DNA of 64,000 nt. Source: Roseibium porphyridii (GTDB lineage Bacteria > Pseudomonadota > Alphaproteobacteria > Rhizobiales > Stappiaceae). The stretch is from positions 1,530,001 through 1,594,000 of the forward strand of contig NZ_CP120863.1 of NCBI RefSeq assembly GCF_026191725.2, in the 5' to 3' direction. The notes below the pieces were generated by a model. That model saw nothing but the letters and a program-made list of their open reading frames with translations. It ran no database searches and was not told where the DNA came from. The position numbers and the translations under genes were made by a program. Of the stretch, positions 1 to 8,179 are shown piece by piece (the stretch's first letter is position 1; each line of letters begins with the position of its first letter).

Positions 1-846
1 TTTGCCACCTACATAGGGCAGCAGTTCTTCGTGACGTGTGCCAAGTGGAACAACCAGCTCCGCACCATTTGATCGATAGACAAGCCGAATATCGTTCTGG
101 CTGCCTTCGACGTCCACATCGATGAAATTCATGGAGGGCGATCCCATGAAGCCGGCGACAAACTTGTTCGCGGGTTCCCTGTAAATAGTGTCCGGATCCG
201 CGAACTGCTGCACGACACCGCCGCTCATGACCACGATCCTGTCAGACAGTGTCATTGCCTCGATCTGATCATGCGTGACGTAGACGATGGTCTGGCCGAG
301 TCTCTTGTGCAGCTTCTTGATCTCTGTGCGCATCTCCACGCGAAGCTTGGCGTCGAGATTTGACAACGGTTCATCAAAGAGAAACAGCTGAGGATCGCGT
401 ACGAGAGCCCGACCCATGGCAACGCGCTGTCGTTGACCACCGGAAAGTTGCGATGGTTTGCGGCCTAGCAGCGGCTCGATTTGGAGAAGACGAGCAACGT
501 CAGCGACGGCCTTCTTCTGTTCATCCTTGGGTACACGCCTGTTTTCCATTCCGAAGGTGATGTTTTCGCGAACGGTCATGGTCGGATAAAGCGCATAGGA
601 CTGAAACACCATGGCGATGTTCCGGTCTTTCGCCGATAGATCGGTGACGTCTCTTTCACCCAAGGTCAGTGTGCCGTAGGAGGTTTCCTCCAAACCGGCA
701 ATGATGGATAACAGCGTGGACTTGCCGCAGCCGGACGGACCCACAAGCACCACGAATTCGCCGTCCTTGATGTCGAGGTTGATGTCCCGGAGCGCCAGAA
801 ACTCGCCGTATTTTTTCCAGGTACTGTCGATTGTGAGACGCGCCAT
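1..846 (-). CDS. Sugar ABC transporter ATP-binding protein (MalK/UgpC type), 3' end cut by window edge
   Basis: This is the nucleotide-binding subunit that drives the importer encoded by the next three genes. About 282 N-terminal residues are visible; the C-terminal end lies outside the window. The reverse strand from 846 reads MARLTIDSTWKKYGEF, then a Walker A motif GPSGCGKST near residues 38-46 and a MalK-like Q-loop (MVFQSYALYPTM). The ABC signature and Walker B lie further along, with the start of the C-terminal TOBE region toward position 1. The ATG shares one base with the TAA of the permease gene upstream, so it is the last gene of a tightly packed operon. The family is clear; the sugar cannot be read from this subunit. 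Confidence 0.93.
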   Translation of the reverse strand, partial: MARLTIDSTWKKYGEFLALRDINLDIKDGEFVVLVGPSGCGKSTLLSIIAGLEETSYGTLTLGERDVTDLSAKDRNIAMVFQSYALYPTMTVRENITFGMENRRVPKDEQKKAVADVARLLQIEPLLGRKPSQLSGGQRQRVAMGRALVRDPQLFLFDEPLSNLDAKLRVEMRTEIKKLHKRLGQTIVYVTHDQIEAMTLSDRIVVMSGGVVQQFADPDTIYREPANKFVAGFMGSPSMNFIDVDVEGSQNDIRLVYRSNGAELVVPLGTRHEELLPYVGGK

Positions 847-1745
847 TATTTGACTGCTCCCTGCGTAAGGCCGCGAACGAAATATCGCCCGCCGAAGAAG
901 TAGATGAGGAGAGGCGGTATTGCCGCGATCAGGACCGCAGCGGACCCGAAGCCATATTCGCTGACACCGGTGTCGTCCGCATTCAATGACATCAGCGCGG
1001 CCGTGATCGGCCTGAAATCCGAAGAGCTGAACGTGACCGCGAAGAGGAACTCGTTCCAGATGAAGGTGAATTGCCAGATGATCGTTACGATGATGATCGG
1101 CGGTGACAGGGGCACCACAATTTTCCAGAAGGTTCTGAAGAAACCGGCTCCGTCGATGCGGGCGGCCTTGATCAGATCGTCTGGAAGATTGACCAGATAA
1201 TTCCGGCAAAAGAGGGTCGTGAAGCACGTTCCCTGAATGATGTGAACCAGCGCCAGACCGGCCAGCGATTTCGATAATCCGAGCCAGGAGAGGGCAATCG
1301 CCCAGGGCAGCAGAACCACCTGGGGCGGCAGAAAAACCCCGATGGTGATGGCGACGAAGACAACGCTGGCAAAAGGCATTTTCCATTTTGTGAGCGCGAA
1401 GCCGTTCACCAGACCGATTGCCGTGGAGATGAGCGTTGCGGGGACGACCATGAGCATCGACGCGATGAAATAGGGCTTCACGCCTGTACAGCTTGCGTTG
1501 ATACAGGCCGAGCTCCACGCAACGTCCCAGTTTTCAAGGGTGATCCTGGTGGGCCAGCCGATGAAACTTTCCCGCAGGATATCGGCATTGAAGCGCAGCG
1601 AATTCAGAAGGATCACCGCGAGCGGCATGATGGTGAACAGGCCAACCACGATCAGGATCGAATAGACCGCGACCCGCGTTGCAAACCTGCGTGGATTGAA
1701 CGGCTTCTTCCGATTGAAATCGGGAAGGGTGTCTATGTCAGGCAT
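846..1745 (-). CDS. Sugar ABC transporter permease (MalG type)
   Basis: Inner-membrane permease of the carbohydrate ABC importer, 299 residues. Six hydrophobic segments are visible, and the EAA loop lies around the stretch DDLIKAARIDGAGFF followed by WKIVVPLSPP, which is the MalG/CUT1 form. I chose the ATG at 1745 (MPDIDTLPDFN) because it overlaps the upstream permease stop by 8 bases. The longer reading from 1790 would run deep into that gene. It sits between the MalF-type permease and the ATPase and must pair with both. The transported sugar is not known. Confidence 0.93.
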   Translation of the reverse strand: MPDIDTLPDFNRKKPFNPRRFATRVAVYSILIVVGLFTIMPLAVILLNSLRFNADILRESFIGWPTRITLENWDVAWSSACINASCTGVKPYFIASMLMVVPATLISTAIGLVNGFALTKWKMPFASVVFVAITIGVFLPPQVVLLPWAIALSWLGLSKSLAGLALVHIIQGTCFTTLFCRNYLVNLPDDLIKAARIDGAGFFRTFWKIVVPLSPPIIIVTIIWQFTFIWNEFLFAVTFSSSDFRPITAALMSLNADDTGVSEYGFGSAAVLIAAIPPLLIYFFGGRYFVRGLTQGAVK

Positions 1746-2679
1746 GGCCGCCTCCGTTCTTTTGTTTGCGCAGCACCCAGCCAAGGGCAATGACCGGAAG
1801 CAGCACGACAGTCAGGCCGATCAGAAGCCAGACGGCCGCCGCCGCGCCTTGCGCAAGCTCCCCGGCGGCAAACAGGCGGTCATAAACAAAGATCGCAGGA
1901 AAGGTGGTCGAGATACCCGGACCGCCGTGGGTCAGCGCCAGGACCAGGTCGAATGTCTTGATCGCGAATTGCAAGAGAATGATCAGGACAGAAATGATGA
2001 CCGGCCAAATGGATGGCAGGATGATCCGGCGGTAGATCTTGAACATGCCCGCGCCATCGATCCGACCTGCCTTGACCACATCATGATCAACCCCGCGCAG
2101 GGCGGCCAGAACCATCACCATCACAAAACCGGACGCATGCCAGACCGCGGCGATGACCACGGCGTAGAGTGCTGTTTCGCGGCTTGTGATCAGACTGAAT
2201 TCGAAGCTCGTCCAGCCAAGGTCATGGAAGAATTTTTCCAGACCGGTGGACGGGTTCAAGATCCATTGCCAGGTGGTTCCGGTCACAACAAAGGAAATTG
2301 CGATCGGATAGAGGAATATGGATCGAAGGAAGTTTTCGCCCTTGATACGCTGGTCCATAAGGACAGCAAGGACAACGCCGACCAGGAGGGACAACACAAT
2401 GTAGAGCGCGCCGAAAATTGCCAGGTTGTTGACGCCGGTCGTCCAGCGCGGGTTGCGCCAAAGCCTTGTGTAGGCATCAAAACCTGCGAAGTCATAAACC
2501 GGCAGCAAGGTCGAACTGGACAGCGACAAGTAGATGTTCCAGCAGACAAACACAAATATGTAGATGCCAGTGGTGATAAGAGTCGGGAGCAGAACCAGGG
2601 TTGGCACGAGCTGCGCCATGCGAGCTGCGCGGCTGACCGAGCGGGTTCTGAATTCCGGTATATGTGCAACAGATTGCAT
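1738..2679 (-). CDS. Sugar ABC transporter permease (MalF type)
   Basis: Second permease subunit, 313 residues from the ATG at 2679 (MQSVAHIPEF). It has the CUT1 permease fold with six membrane segments and an EAA loop around VVKAGRIDGAGMFKIYRRIILP. A longer reading from a TTG at 2727 is in frame, but that TTG is exactly the loop of a 12-14 bp hairpin that follows the binding-protein gene, so initiation there is unlikely. The gene is separated from the binding-protein gene by that hairpin and overlaps the MalG-type gene downstream by 8 bases. Confidence 0.9.
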   Translation of the reverse strand: MQSVAHIPEFRTRSVSRAARMAQLVPTLVLLPTLITTGIYIFVFVCWNIYLSLSSSTLLPVYDFAGFDAYTRLWRNPRWTTGVNNLAIFGALYIVLSLLVGVVLAVLMDQRIKGENFLRSIFLYPIAISFVVTGTTWQWILNPSTGLEKFFHDLGWTSFEFSLITSRETALYAVVIAAVWHASGFVMVMVLAALRGVDHDVVKAGRIDGAGMFKIYRRIILPSIWPVIISVLIILLQFAIKTFDLVLALTHGGPGISTTFPAIFVYDRLFAAGELAQGAAAAVWLLIGLTVVLLPVIALGWVLRKQKNGGGHA

Positions 2680-2710
2680 GGCTTGCCCGAGTGGTTTTGT
2701 GCCGATGAAG

Positions 2711-2741
2711 GAGGAAGGAGCCTGCAACAGGCCCCTTCCTT
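2711..2741 (-). promoter_or_regulatory. Intercistronic hairpin between binding-protein and permease genes
   Basis: On the minus strand, GGAAGGGGCCTG and CAGGCTCCTTCC pair across a three-base loop (TTG). The stem is 12 bp, or 14 with flanking A-U and G-U pairs. No U run follows, so this is probably an RNA-stabilising or processing hairpin rather than a terminator. It lies 13 bases after the binding-protein stop codon. The malE-malF intergenic hairpins are the known precedent, where they raise binding-protein output over the permeases. Confidence 0.75.
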
Positions 2742-2753
2742 GAGGACATGTGA

Positions 2754-4028
2754 TCAGTATTCGTTGATCACGGCTTCCGCCATTTTCTGTGCGGCATCTT
2801 CAGAGCTCATGTCACTTGTGATGAACTCGGAAATGACCGTGAACATGGCTTTGCGGAACTTCTCAGGCACTGCCATGTTGTGTGCCATTGAGCGCACCAC
2901 GGTTCCAGCTTCCGCTGCGTTTTTCAGATCAACCAGATTGAGCTGTTGGCACGGGTTGAACTCGTCACCCAACTCGACATCCATGCGAGCCGGAATGGAA
3001 CCCTTGGCCACATTGAAGACCTTCTGAAAGTCCGGGGACATGATGAGCGAGGCCATCATTTTCTGTCCTTCGATGAACTCCGGGTCACTCTGCTTGAAGA
3101 AGACGACTGAATCGGAATTCAGGATGTAGCCGGGTTCGCCGCTGTTCATCGGTGCGCCGGCGCACAGATAATCCTTGCCGTATTCATAACCGGCGGCGTT
3201 CATGGTTCCGATGGCCCAGTCGCCGTGGAAATAGAAACCGGCTTCACCCTTTGCCATCATGTTGAGCGGCTCTTCCCAACCACGGCCAGGGAAAGCCGGG
3301 TCCATCCAGCCGACCATCTTGCGAAGCTGGTCGAAGGCGGCGACCATTTCCGGACTGTTAAGTGCTTCCAGGTCGAGTTCGATGAACGCCTTTCTGAAAA
3401 GGTCGGTGCTGATGCCCTGAACCACGATTTCAAACAGGGTTCCGTCAATCCAGTCCTGACCGCCGTGGGCGACGGGTACAATGCCCTTTTCAGCCATCTG
3501 TTCGGCAAGGACGTTGAACTCATCCCAAGTCTTTGGCAGCTCTTCTGCGCCGATCGCATCCATTGCGGATTTGGATGCCCACATCCAATCGATGCGGTGG
3601 ATGTTCATGGGCGATGCAACCCAAGTGCCGTGCGGTTTCATGACGCTGACGAGTTCAGGCGCAACAACAGTTTCCCAGTTTTCTTCTTCGGCGAGCGCAT
3701 TGAGATCAGCTGTCAGACCTGTCTTCGCCCATTCGCCGATTTCAGGACCTTTGAGCTGAACCGCAGATGGGGGATTGCCGGAAATCACGTCGGCGCGCAA
3801 ACGGGCAATCGTGTTGGACGTGTGACCGGGGATGGCTGTCTGCTTCCAGGAGCCGCCTTTTTCCTCAAACATGGTCCCAAGCACATTGATTGCCTCGGCA
3901 TTCGAACCCGAATGCCACTGGTGAAGCAGGTTGGTTTTGGGTTCGGCGTGTGCACTACCGGCAATTGCCAATGTCGTAACTGCAGCTGCGGCCACCGTTA
4001 CCATCAATTTCTTATGCAAGTTCGTCAT
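2754..4028 (-). CDS. Sugar ABC transporter periplasmic binding protein
   Basis: Extracytoplasmic solute-binding protein of family 1, 424 residues. The start MTNLHKKLMVTVAAAAVTTL gives a typical signal peptide with an Ala-x-Ala type cleavage near GSAHA. The ATG at 4028 is preceded by GAGGAGGAAG; the longer start at 4049 would use the Shine-Dalgarno sequence as coding. The mature protein (LLHQWHSGSNAEA, QLKGPEIGEWA, PVAHGGQDW) resembles the glucose/mannose-type binding proteins more than maltose-binding protein. That is a resemblance by eye only. The promoter region upstream carries two LacI-type operators. Confidence 0.92.
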   Translation of the reverse strand: MTNLHKKLMVTVAAAAVTTLAIAGSAHAEPKTNLLHQWHSGSNAEAINVLGTMFEEKGGSWKQTAIPGHTSNTIARLRADVISGNPPSAVQLKGPEIGEWAKTGLTADLNALAEEENWETVVAPELVSVMKPHGTWVASPMNIHRIDWMWASKSAMDAIGAEELPKTWDEFNVLAEQMAEKGIVPVAHGGQDWIDGTLFEIVVQGISTDLFRKAFIELDLEALNSPEMVAAFDQLRKMVGWMDPAFPGRGWEEPLNMMAKGEAGFYFHGDWAIGTMNAAGYEYGKDYLCAGAPMNSGEPGYILNSDSVVFFKQSDPEFIEGQKMMASLIMSPDFQKVFNVAKGSIPARMDVELGDEFNPCQQLNLVDLKNAAEAGTVVRSMAHNMAVPEKFRKAMFTVISEFITSDMSSEDAAQKMAEAVINEY

Positions 4029-4079
4029 CGGTTCTTCCTCCTCGATCATGACGCTTTTTGGATATGCAGGCTGTCATTA

Positions 4080-4111
4080 GTTCACGTGAACAATTTGTTG
4101 TGCACGTGAAC
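4080..4111. promoter_or_regulatory. Paired LacI-family operators upstream of the ABC importer
   Basis: GTTCACGTGAAC at 4080-4091 is a perfect 12-bp palindrome. A second copy at 4100-4111 (GTGCACGTGAAC) differs at one base. Their centres are 20 bp apart, close to two helical turns, which would put two bound dimers on the same face of the DNA. The same palindrome occurs beside the LacI gene at 8097-8112, so that regulator is the likely ligand. The site lies within the roughly 120-bp gap between the SDR gene and the binding-protein gene, meaning the importer has its own controlled promoter. Confidence 0.85.
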
Positions 4112-4152
4112 AAAAATCAGTGTTCAATTTCGCGGATCAGCACGTGTTCCGC

Positions 4153-4893
4153 TTAAATCGTTATGCCTCCATCAATGTTGATTGCCTGTCCTGTAACGAA
4201 AGCACTTTCATCCGACGCCAGATAAGCGCAGAGCGATGCTACTTCGCCCACTTGGCCAAATCGGCCAGATGGCTGGCGGCTGGTGAAGAACTTTTCAGCT
4301 GCCTCTCGGCCGCCGAGTTCCTCGGCAAGGTCTTCGATGCGTTGGCGAAGACTTGGACTGTCTACCGTTCCCGGGCAAACAGAATTACACCTGATCCGGT
4401 CTTTCAGATAGTCCGCCGCAACAGCTTTGGTCAGGCCGATTACGCCGCCCTTTGCCGCGCCATAAGCTGCTCGTCTGGGGAAGCCTTTGATCGAGCTTGC
4501 CACCGAACCGATGGTAATGATGCTGCCGCCGGAAGCCTTCATTTTAGGGATCGCAGCCCGCAGAACGCGATAGGCGCTGGTAAGAGTTATGTCGGTGGAC
4601 CGCAGCCACTCGGTCTCATCGCATTCTTCAATCGTTCCCTGGTGCACATAGCCAACGCAGTGAACGAGAACGTCAACGCGTTCAAAGTTCCCGAAATAGT
4701 CGTCAATGGCAGCCTTATCGGTGGCATCGAGCTGACCGGTTGTTACGCCGGCCAGTCCGTCAAAGAGCGTTTCATTGAGATCGCTGGCAAAGACCACGGC
4801 ACCTTCATCACGCAGGCGTTCTGCAACGGCCCGGCCGATACCCTGGCCTGCTGCAGTTACAATCGCGGTTTTTCCCTTCAGTCTCTCCGACAC
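4153..4893 (-). CDS. SDR oxidoreductase, 2-keto-3-deoxy-sugar-acid dehydrogenase-like
   Basis: Classical short-chain dehydrogenase of 246 residues. The cofactor motif is TAAGQGIG (residues 13-20), the catalytic pair is in YGAAK, and the NSVCPGTVDSPS segment follows. The TAAGQGIG form and the sequence around it resemble the BDH2 / 2-keto-3-deoxy-L-fuconate 4-dehydrogenase group. In the L-fucose route of Xanthomonas such an enzyme makes a 2,4-diketo acid that an FAH-family hydrolase then splits. An FAH hydrolase gene lies 11 bases upstream here, which supports the same pair of steps. The exact substrate is an inference. Confidence 0.85.
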   Translation of the reverse strand: MSERLKGKTAIVTAAGQGIGRAVAERLRDEGAVVFASDLNETLFDGLAGVTTGQLDATDKAAIDDYFGNFERVDVLVHCVGYVHQGTIEECDETEWLRSTDITLTSAYRVLRAAIPKMKASGGSIITIGSVASSIKGFPRRAAYGAAKGGVIGLTKAVAADYLKDRIRCNSVCPGTVDSPSLRQRIEDLAEELGGREAAEKFFTSRQPSGRFGQVGEVASLCAYLASDESAFVTGQAINIDGGITI

Positions 4894-4904
4894 ACTTCTT
4901 TCCT

Positions 4905-5747
4905 TCAGATCTTCTGAACAGTCTGTTCCTGGCTTCCCAGCCCCTGGATGCCAAGTGAGACCCTGTCACCAACTTTTAGCCAGACCGGAGGCTTCATGCC
5001 AGCGCCGACGCCTGGAGGTGTGCCGGTGCAAATCAGATCACCCGGTTCCAGTCGCAGAAACTCACTCAGGTAACTAACAATGGTCGCCGGATCAAAAATC
5101 ATGGTGTCGGTGTTGCCGTTCTGCATTCGCTGACCGTTGACGTCTAGCCACATCGGCAGGGATTTTGCGTCATCCAATTCGTCTCCGGTGACAATCCACG
5201 GGCCTGTCGGACAGAAGTTGGGAAAGCTCTTTCCCTTGGCCCATTGCCCACCGCGTTCCAGCTGCCAGGACCGCTCAGACACATCGTTGACGAGTGTGTA
5301 TCCGAGAATATGCTCCAGCGCTTCATCCTTGGAAATATTGAAGGCCTGCTTGCCGATCACGATGCCAAGCTCAACTTCCCAATCCAGCTTGGTCATCTTG
5401 TCGGAATAAAGAATGGGGTCAAAAGGCGCGCAATATGTTCCGGACGCCTTGTTGAAGAGGATCGGTTCTTCGGGGATCGGCATGCCGGCCTCTTTGGCAT
5501 GATCACTGTAATTGAGGCCAATGCAGTAGATGTTGCGCGGTTGACTGACGGGAGACCCCACACGGACACCTGCCTGATCGACTTCCGGCAAACTAGCAGG
5601 ATCGACACCGGCAACAGCCGCGGTCAGACCGGCAATGGTTTCAGGCGTAATGTCTGACACCAGAGAAGAAATGTCGCGCGCCGTGCCGCTCTCGTCCAAA
5701 AGGCAGGGAATTTCCTGACCGGCTGCCCCAAGTCTCAAAAACTTCAT
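4905..5747 (-). CDS. FAH-family hydrolase, 2,4-diketo-3-deoxy-sugar-acid hydrolase-like
   Basis: Fumarylacetoacetate hydrolase fold, 280 residues, with a short N-terminal domain and the FAH core. Metal ligands are visible as DWEVELGIVIG and the Asp in LVNDVSER, and a GTPPGVG segment lies near the end. It closely resembles proteins annotated ureidoglycolate lyase or 2,4-diketo-3-deoxy-L-fuconate hydrolase. It would split a 2,4-diketo acid into pyruvate and a shorter acid after the SDR step. The start is preceded by AAGGACG on the minus strand. The enolase paralogue ends 11 bases upstream. Confidence 0.88.
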   Translation of the reverse strand: MKFLRLGAAGQEIPCLLDESGTARDISSLVSDITPETIAGLTAAVAGVDPASLPEVDQAGVRVGSPVSQPRNIYCIGLNYSDHAKEAGMPIPEEPILFNKASGTYCAPFDPILYSDKMTKLDWEVELGIVIGKQAFNISKDEALEHILGYTLVNDVSERSWQLERGGQWAKGKSFPNFCPTGPWIVTGDELDDAKSLPMWLDVNGQRMQNGNTDTMIFDPATIVSYLSEFLRLEPGDLICTGTPPGVGAGMKPPVWLKVGDRVSLGIQGLGSQEQTVQKI

Positions 5748-5757
5748 GTACTCGTCC

Positions 5758-7056
5758 TTAGTGTTTTTTGCCCCACCAGGTGCCTTTCAAAGCGCTCCCG
5801 GCAGCAAAAGTCCCGCTGCCCAGTTGCTCCTGGATACGCAGGCATTCATTCCACTTTACCATCCGTTCAGAACGGGTGAAGGAACCAACCTTCAATTGTC
5901 CGCACCCAAGACCCGTCGCCAGATGGCTGATGGAAACATCTTCAGTTTCACCGGATCGCGCAGAAACAATTGCCCCCCAGTCTGATTTTTTTGCCGCAGC
6001 AAAGGCGTCCACTGCTTCGCTGACGGTTCCTGCCTGATTGACCTTGATCAGAACAGCGTTGCAAGCACGATCTGCATTTGCGGCTTCCACCAGGTTGGCG
6101 TTGGTCACCAGATAATCATCGCCAATGATCTGAACCCGTTCGCCAAACCGCTTGGTGAATTCTATCATTCCGTCAGTGTCGTCCTCTCCAACCGGGTCCT
6201 CGATCGAGACAATTGGATATGTGTCGATCCAGTTTCCAAGCAGGTCAATCAGCTCGGCACTGTCCATTGCCTTGTCTTCGAGCGCAAGCCGGTATTTTCC
6301 GTTTTGGCCGAATTCGGATGCGGCGATGTCCAGCGAGATTGCGACCCGTGCGCCGGGTTTCTCACCTGCTTTTTCGATGGCTTTAACGAGAGTTTCCAAG
6401 GCTTCTTCATTGCTGTCGAAAACCGGCCACCAGCCGCCCTCGTCGGCAACTCCGGCCAACCGGCCTTTCGAGGCCATGATGTCTCCGGCTGCGAAATAGA
6501 CTTCATTCGTGATTTCAAGCACCTCGTCGAAGCTCTGAGCGCCCGGGACCATGATCATGAAGTCTTGAATGTCGACCCTGCGTCCGGCATGTGCACCGCC
6601 TCCGAAAATCTGGATTTCGGGCAGGGGAATGGACGGGGTTTGGTCATAAAGATCCGCAACATGACGCCAGAGCGGTTTCTTCGCACTTGCAGCGCCCGCG
6701 TGAAGGACGGCGAGCGAAGTGGCGACCATCGCATTGCCGCCGAGCGTTTCCTTGATGGGCGAGGGATCCAGCTCAAGCAGACGATCATCCACGGCACTCT
6801 GATTGTTCGCGCTCAAACCCACAAGTTCCGGAGCAATCGTCTTGTTGATGCTCTCCAGGGCCTGAGCAACATCCATACCGCGCAAATTGCTTCCTCCGTC
6901 GCGCAAATCAACGGCTTCGCGGGTGCCTCGGCTTGCTCCCGCCGGAGCGATTGCCCTGCCAAGGCTTCCATCTTCAAGGATAACGTCGACTTCTAGCGTC
7001 GGATTGCCACGGGAGTCCCAGACCCGCCGTCCTCTGACTGATGTGATCGCGGTCAA
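5758..7056 (-). CDS. Enolase paralogue with altered active site
   Basis: Full-length enolase homologue, 432 residues, within a catabolic operon rather than beside pyrG or ftsB. The catalytic base/acid pair is kept (Lys338 in LIKVNQ, Glu206 in DEGGWWP), as are the metal ligands Asp243, Glu286 and Asp313, His156 and Lys389. Several substrate-site positions differ from true enolase. The flexible loop reads GASRG where GASTG is usual (Arg43), GGEHA is GGAHA, the Glu of QEFM is Asp165, and the His of ISHRSGETED is Ala366. It probably removes water from a different, perhaps phosphorylated, acid. Its start overlaps the kinase stop by four bases. Confidence 0.85.
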   Translation of the reverse strand: MTAITSVRGRRVWDSRGNPTLEVDVILEDGSLGRAIAPAGASRGTREAVDLRDGGSNLRGMDVAQALESINKTIAPELVGLSANNQSAVDDRLLELDPSPIKETLGGNAMVATSLAVLHAGAASAKKPLWRHVADLYDQTPSIPLPEIQIFGGGAHAGRRVDIQDFMIMVPGAQSFDEVLEITNEVYFAAGDIMASKGRLAGVADEGGWWPVFDSNEEALETLVKAIEKAGEKPGARVAISLDIAASEFGQNGKYRLALEDKAMDSAELIDLLGNWIDTYPIVSIEDPVGEDDTDGMIEFTKRFGERVQIIGDDYLVTNANLVEAANADRACNAVLIKVNQAGTVSEAVDAFAAAKKSDWGAIVSARSGETEDVSISHLATGLGCGQLKVGSFTRSERMVKWNECLRIQEQLGSGTFAAGSALKGTWWGKKH

Positions 7057-8072
7057 CGGCTGTTACCCTTCCATGTTTGTGCAAATGTCTCGGCGATCTC
7101 GCCGATTTTTGTTTTTGGCTTTTTCAGCAATGCGATCGATGCCTCTCTGATTGTCAAACGAGAGCTCTCGTCCAGATATTCGACCGGCGACTTGCCGTCG
7201 ATGCGGGCAAGCATCAGGGCTGGCAGAAGCTCTGCTGTTCGGCGTTCGATCCGTTCTGGTGTTTCCCAACTGACATGGGCCGCGTAGGCACTCCAAAACT
7301 CTTCAAGGTCGGCTGCGAGAGCCGGACGAAGCGTCGGCACGTGCTGTGCTTTCAAGATCAGATGGTTCAGGCAAAAGGCAACGTCGAATTCAGGCGCACC
7401 CATGGTGGCGCATTCTGCATCGAGCACGACTGGCTGCTTTCCCTTGAACAAGATGTTCTTCGGGCTGACGTCTCCGTGGACGAGCACTGTTTCAGTCTCA
7501 TAGAGACGGTTTGCCAACGCAGTCAGCTGCTCTGCAACTTCGGCCTTCTTCTTTGCGGTGAAGACAAGATAGGGCTCGATGCGGAGCGCATAAAAGTCAT
7601 CACGGTTTTGGAAGGGCGCAGTTTCGAAGCCTGGACGGGTCGAGGCTGCATGGATGCTTCCGAGCAGGTTGCCGACCAGGTTTGCACGAGATGGGATACG
7701 CCGGCCTTCGAGCAAATCCGATTTCCAGAGGAATACGTCGTCTCCGGCAAGGAATTCCATTGCGAAGCCGTGGTTTTCTTCCGACCTGCCGAAGACTTTG
7801 ACAGCGCTTTCCGGAGCAATATCGGCCGCCACTCTCAACCATTCGAATTCAGCTTTGTTTCTGTGGACTGGTGCTTTCCAATCTTCAGCGACTTTTAGTT
7901 TCGGAAGGGCGAATTTGATGCACAAGCGTTGGCCTTCAACTTCGACCATCGCGATATCTGAAGCGACGCCACCGGTGAGCGGACGAACAACACTGATCGC
8001 CGCCGGATCAGCCAGTCCAAGCTCGTCAATCAGTTCTTCGCACCTTTTCCTGAGCGCGGTCGGCATTTTCAC
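7053..8072 (-). CDS. APH-family phosphotransferase (small-molecule kinase)
   Basis: Aminoglycoside-phosphotransferase/choline-kinase fold, 339 residues. The catalytic loop is HGDVSPKN and the metal-binding segment is LDAE. An N-lobe with a likely phosphate-binding region lies around residues 25-60. It is the first gene of the minus-strand operon and is coupled to the enolase paralogue by an ATGA overlap, so kinase and dehydratase probably act on the same molecule. Family members phosphorylate hydroxyls of small molecules; a sugar or sugar acid is the likely substrate here. Antibiotic resistance is unlikely from context. Confidence 0.85.
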   Translation of the reverse strand: MKMPTALRKRCEELIDELGLADPAAISVVRPLTGGVASDIAMVEVEGQRLCIKFALPKLKVAEDWKAPVHRNKAEFEWLRVAADIAPESAVKVFGRSEENHGFAMEFLAGDDVFLWKSDLLEGRRIPSRANLVGNLLGSIHAASTRPGFETAPFQNRDDFYALRIEPYLVFTAKKKAEVAEQLTALANRLYETETVLVHGDVSPKNILFKGKQPVVLDAECATMGAPEFDVAFCLNHLILKAQHVPTLRPALAADLEEFWSAYAAHVSWETPERIERRTAELLPALMLARIDGKSPVEYLDESSRLTIREASIALLKKPKTKIGEIAETFAQTWKGNSR

Positions 8073-8096
8073 CCGTTCGTTTGGCTTGATTGAATT

Positions 8097-8112
8097 ATGT
8101 TCACGTGAACAT
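8097..8112. promoter_or_regulatory. LacI-family operator between kinase operon and lacI-type gene
   Basis: ATGTTCACGTGAACAT is a perfect 16-bp palindrome with the same GTTCACGTGAAC core as the sites at 4080-4111. It lies in the divergent 107-bp gap. A plausible promoter for the regulator follows on the plus strand (TTGCAC at 8119-8124, 17-bp spacer, CATAGT at 8142-8147). A minus-strand TTGACA is present at 8140-8135, but the matching -10 is weak. The operator could control both directions. Confidence 0.85.
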
Positions 8113-8179
8113 TTGCCATTGCACTCTCGTCTCTGTCAAGTCATAGTTTGCGCGCTGTGACAAAACGGAGAGCAGAAAT

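Noticed and set aside
2680..2727. TTG start giving 16 extra residues to the MalF-type permease
   Set aside because: The TTG is the loop of a strong hairpin, and MalF-type permeases begin near the ATG at 2679.
1696..3027. 443-codon open frame on the plus strand
   Set aside because: It lies antisense to two well-supported permease genes and a binding-protein gene, its product is polar and low in family-like pattern, and no start signal fits.
3225..4109. 294-codon plus-strand open frame
   Set aside because: Antisense shadow of the binding-protein gene; composition follows the reverse complement of that gene.
4141..4146. A further CACGTG near the LacI-type operators
   Set aside because: Flanking bases (AG before, TTCC after) break the GTTCACGTGAAC symmetry.
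5758..7056. Housekeeping enolase (eno)
   Set aside because: It sits in a LacI-controlled catabolic operon and differs from enolase at several substrate-site positions.
7053..8072. Aminoglycoside resistance kinase
   Set aside because: Only the fold is shared; operon position with an enolase paralogue and sugar importer points to metabolism.
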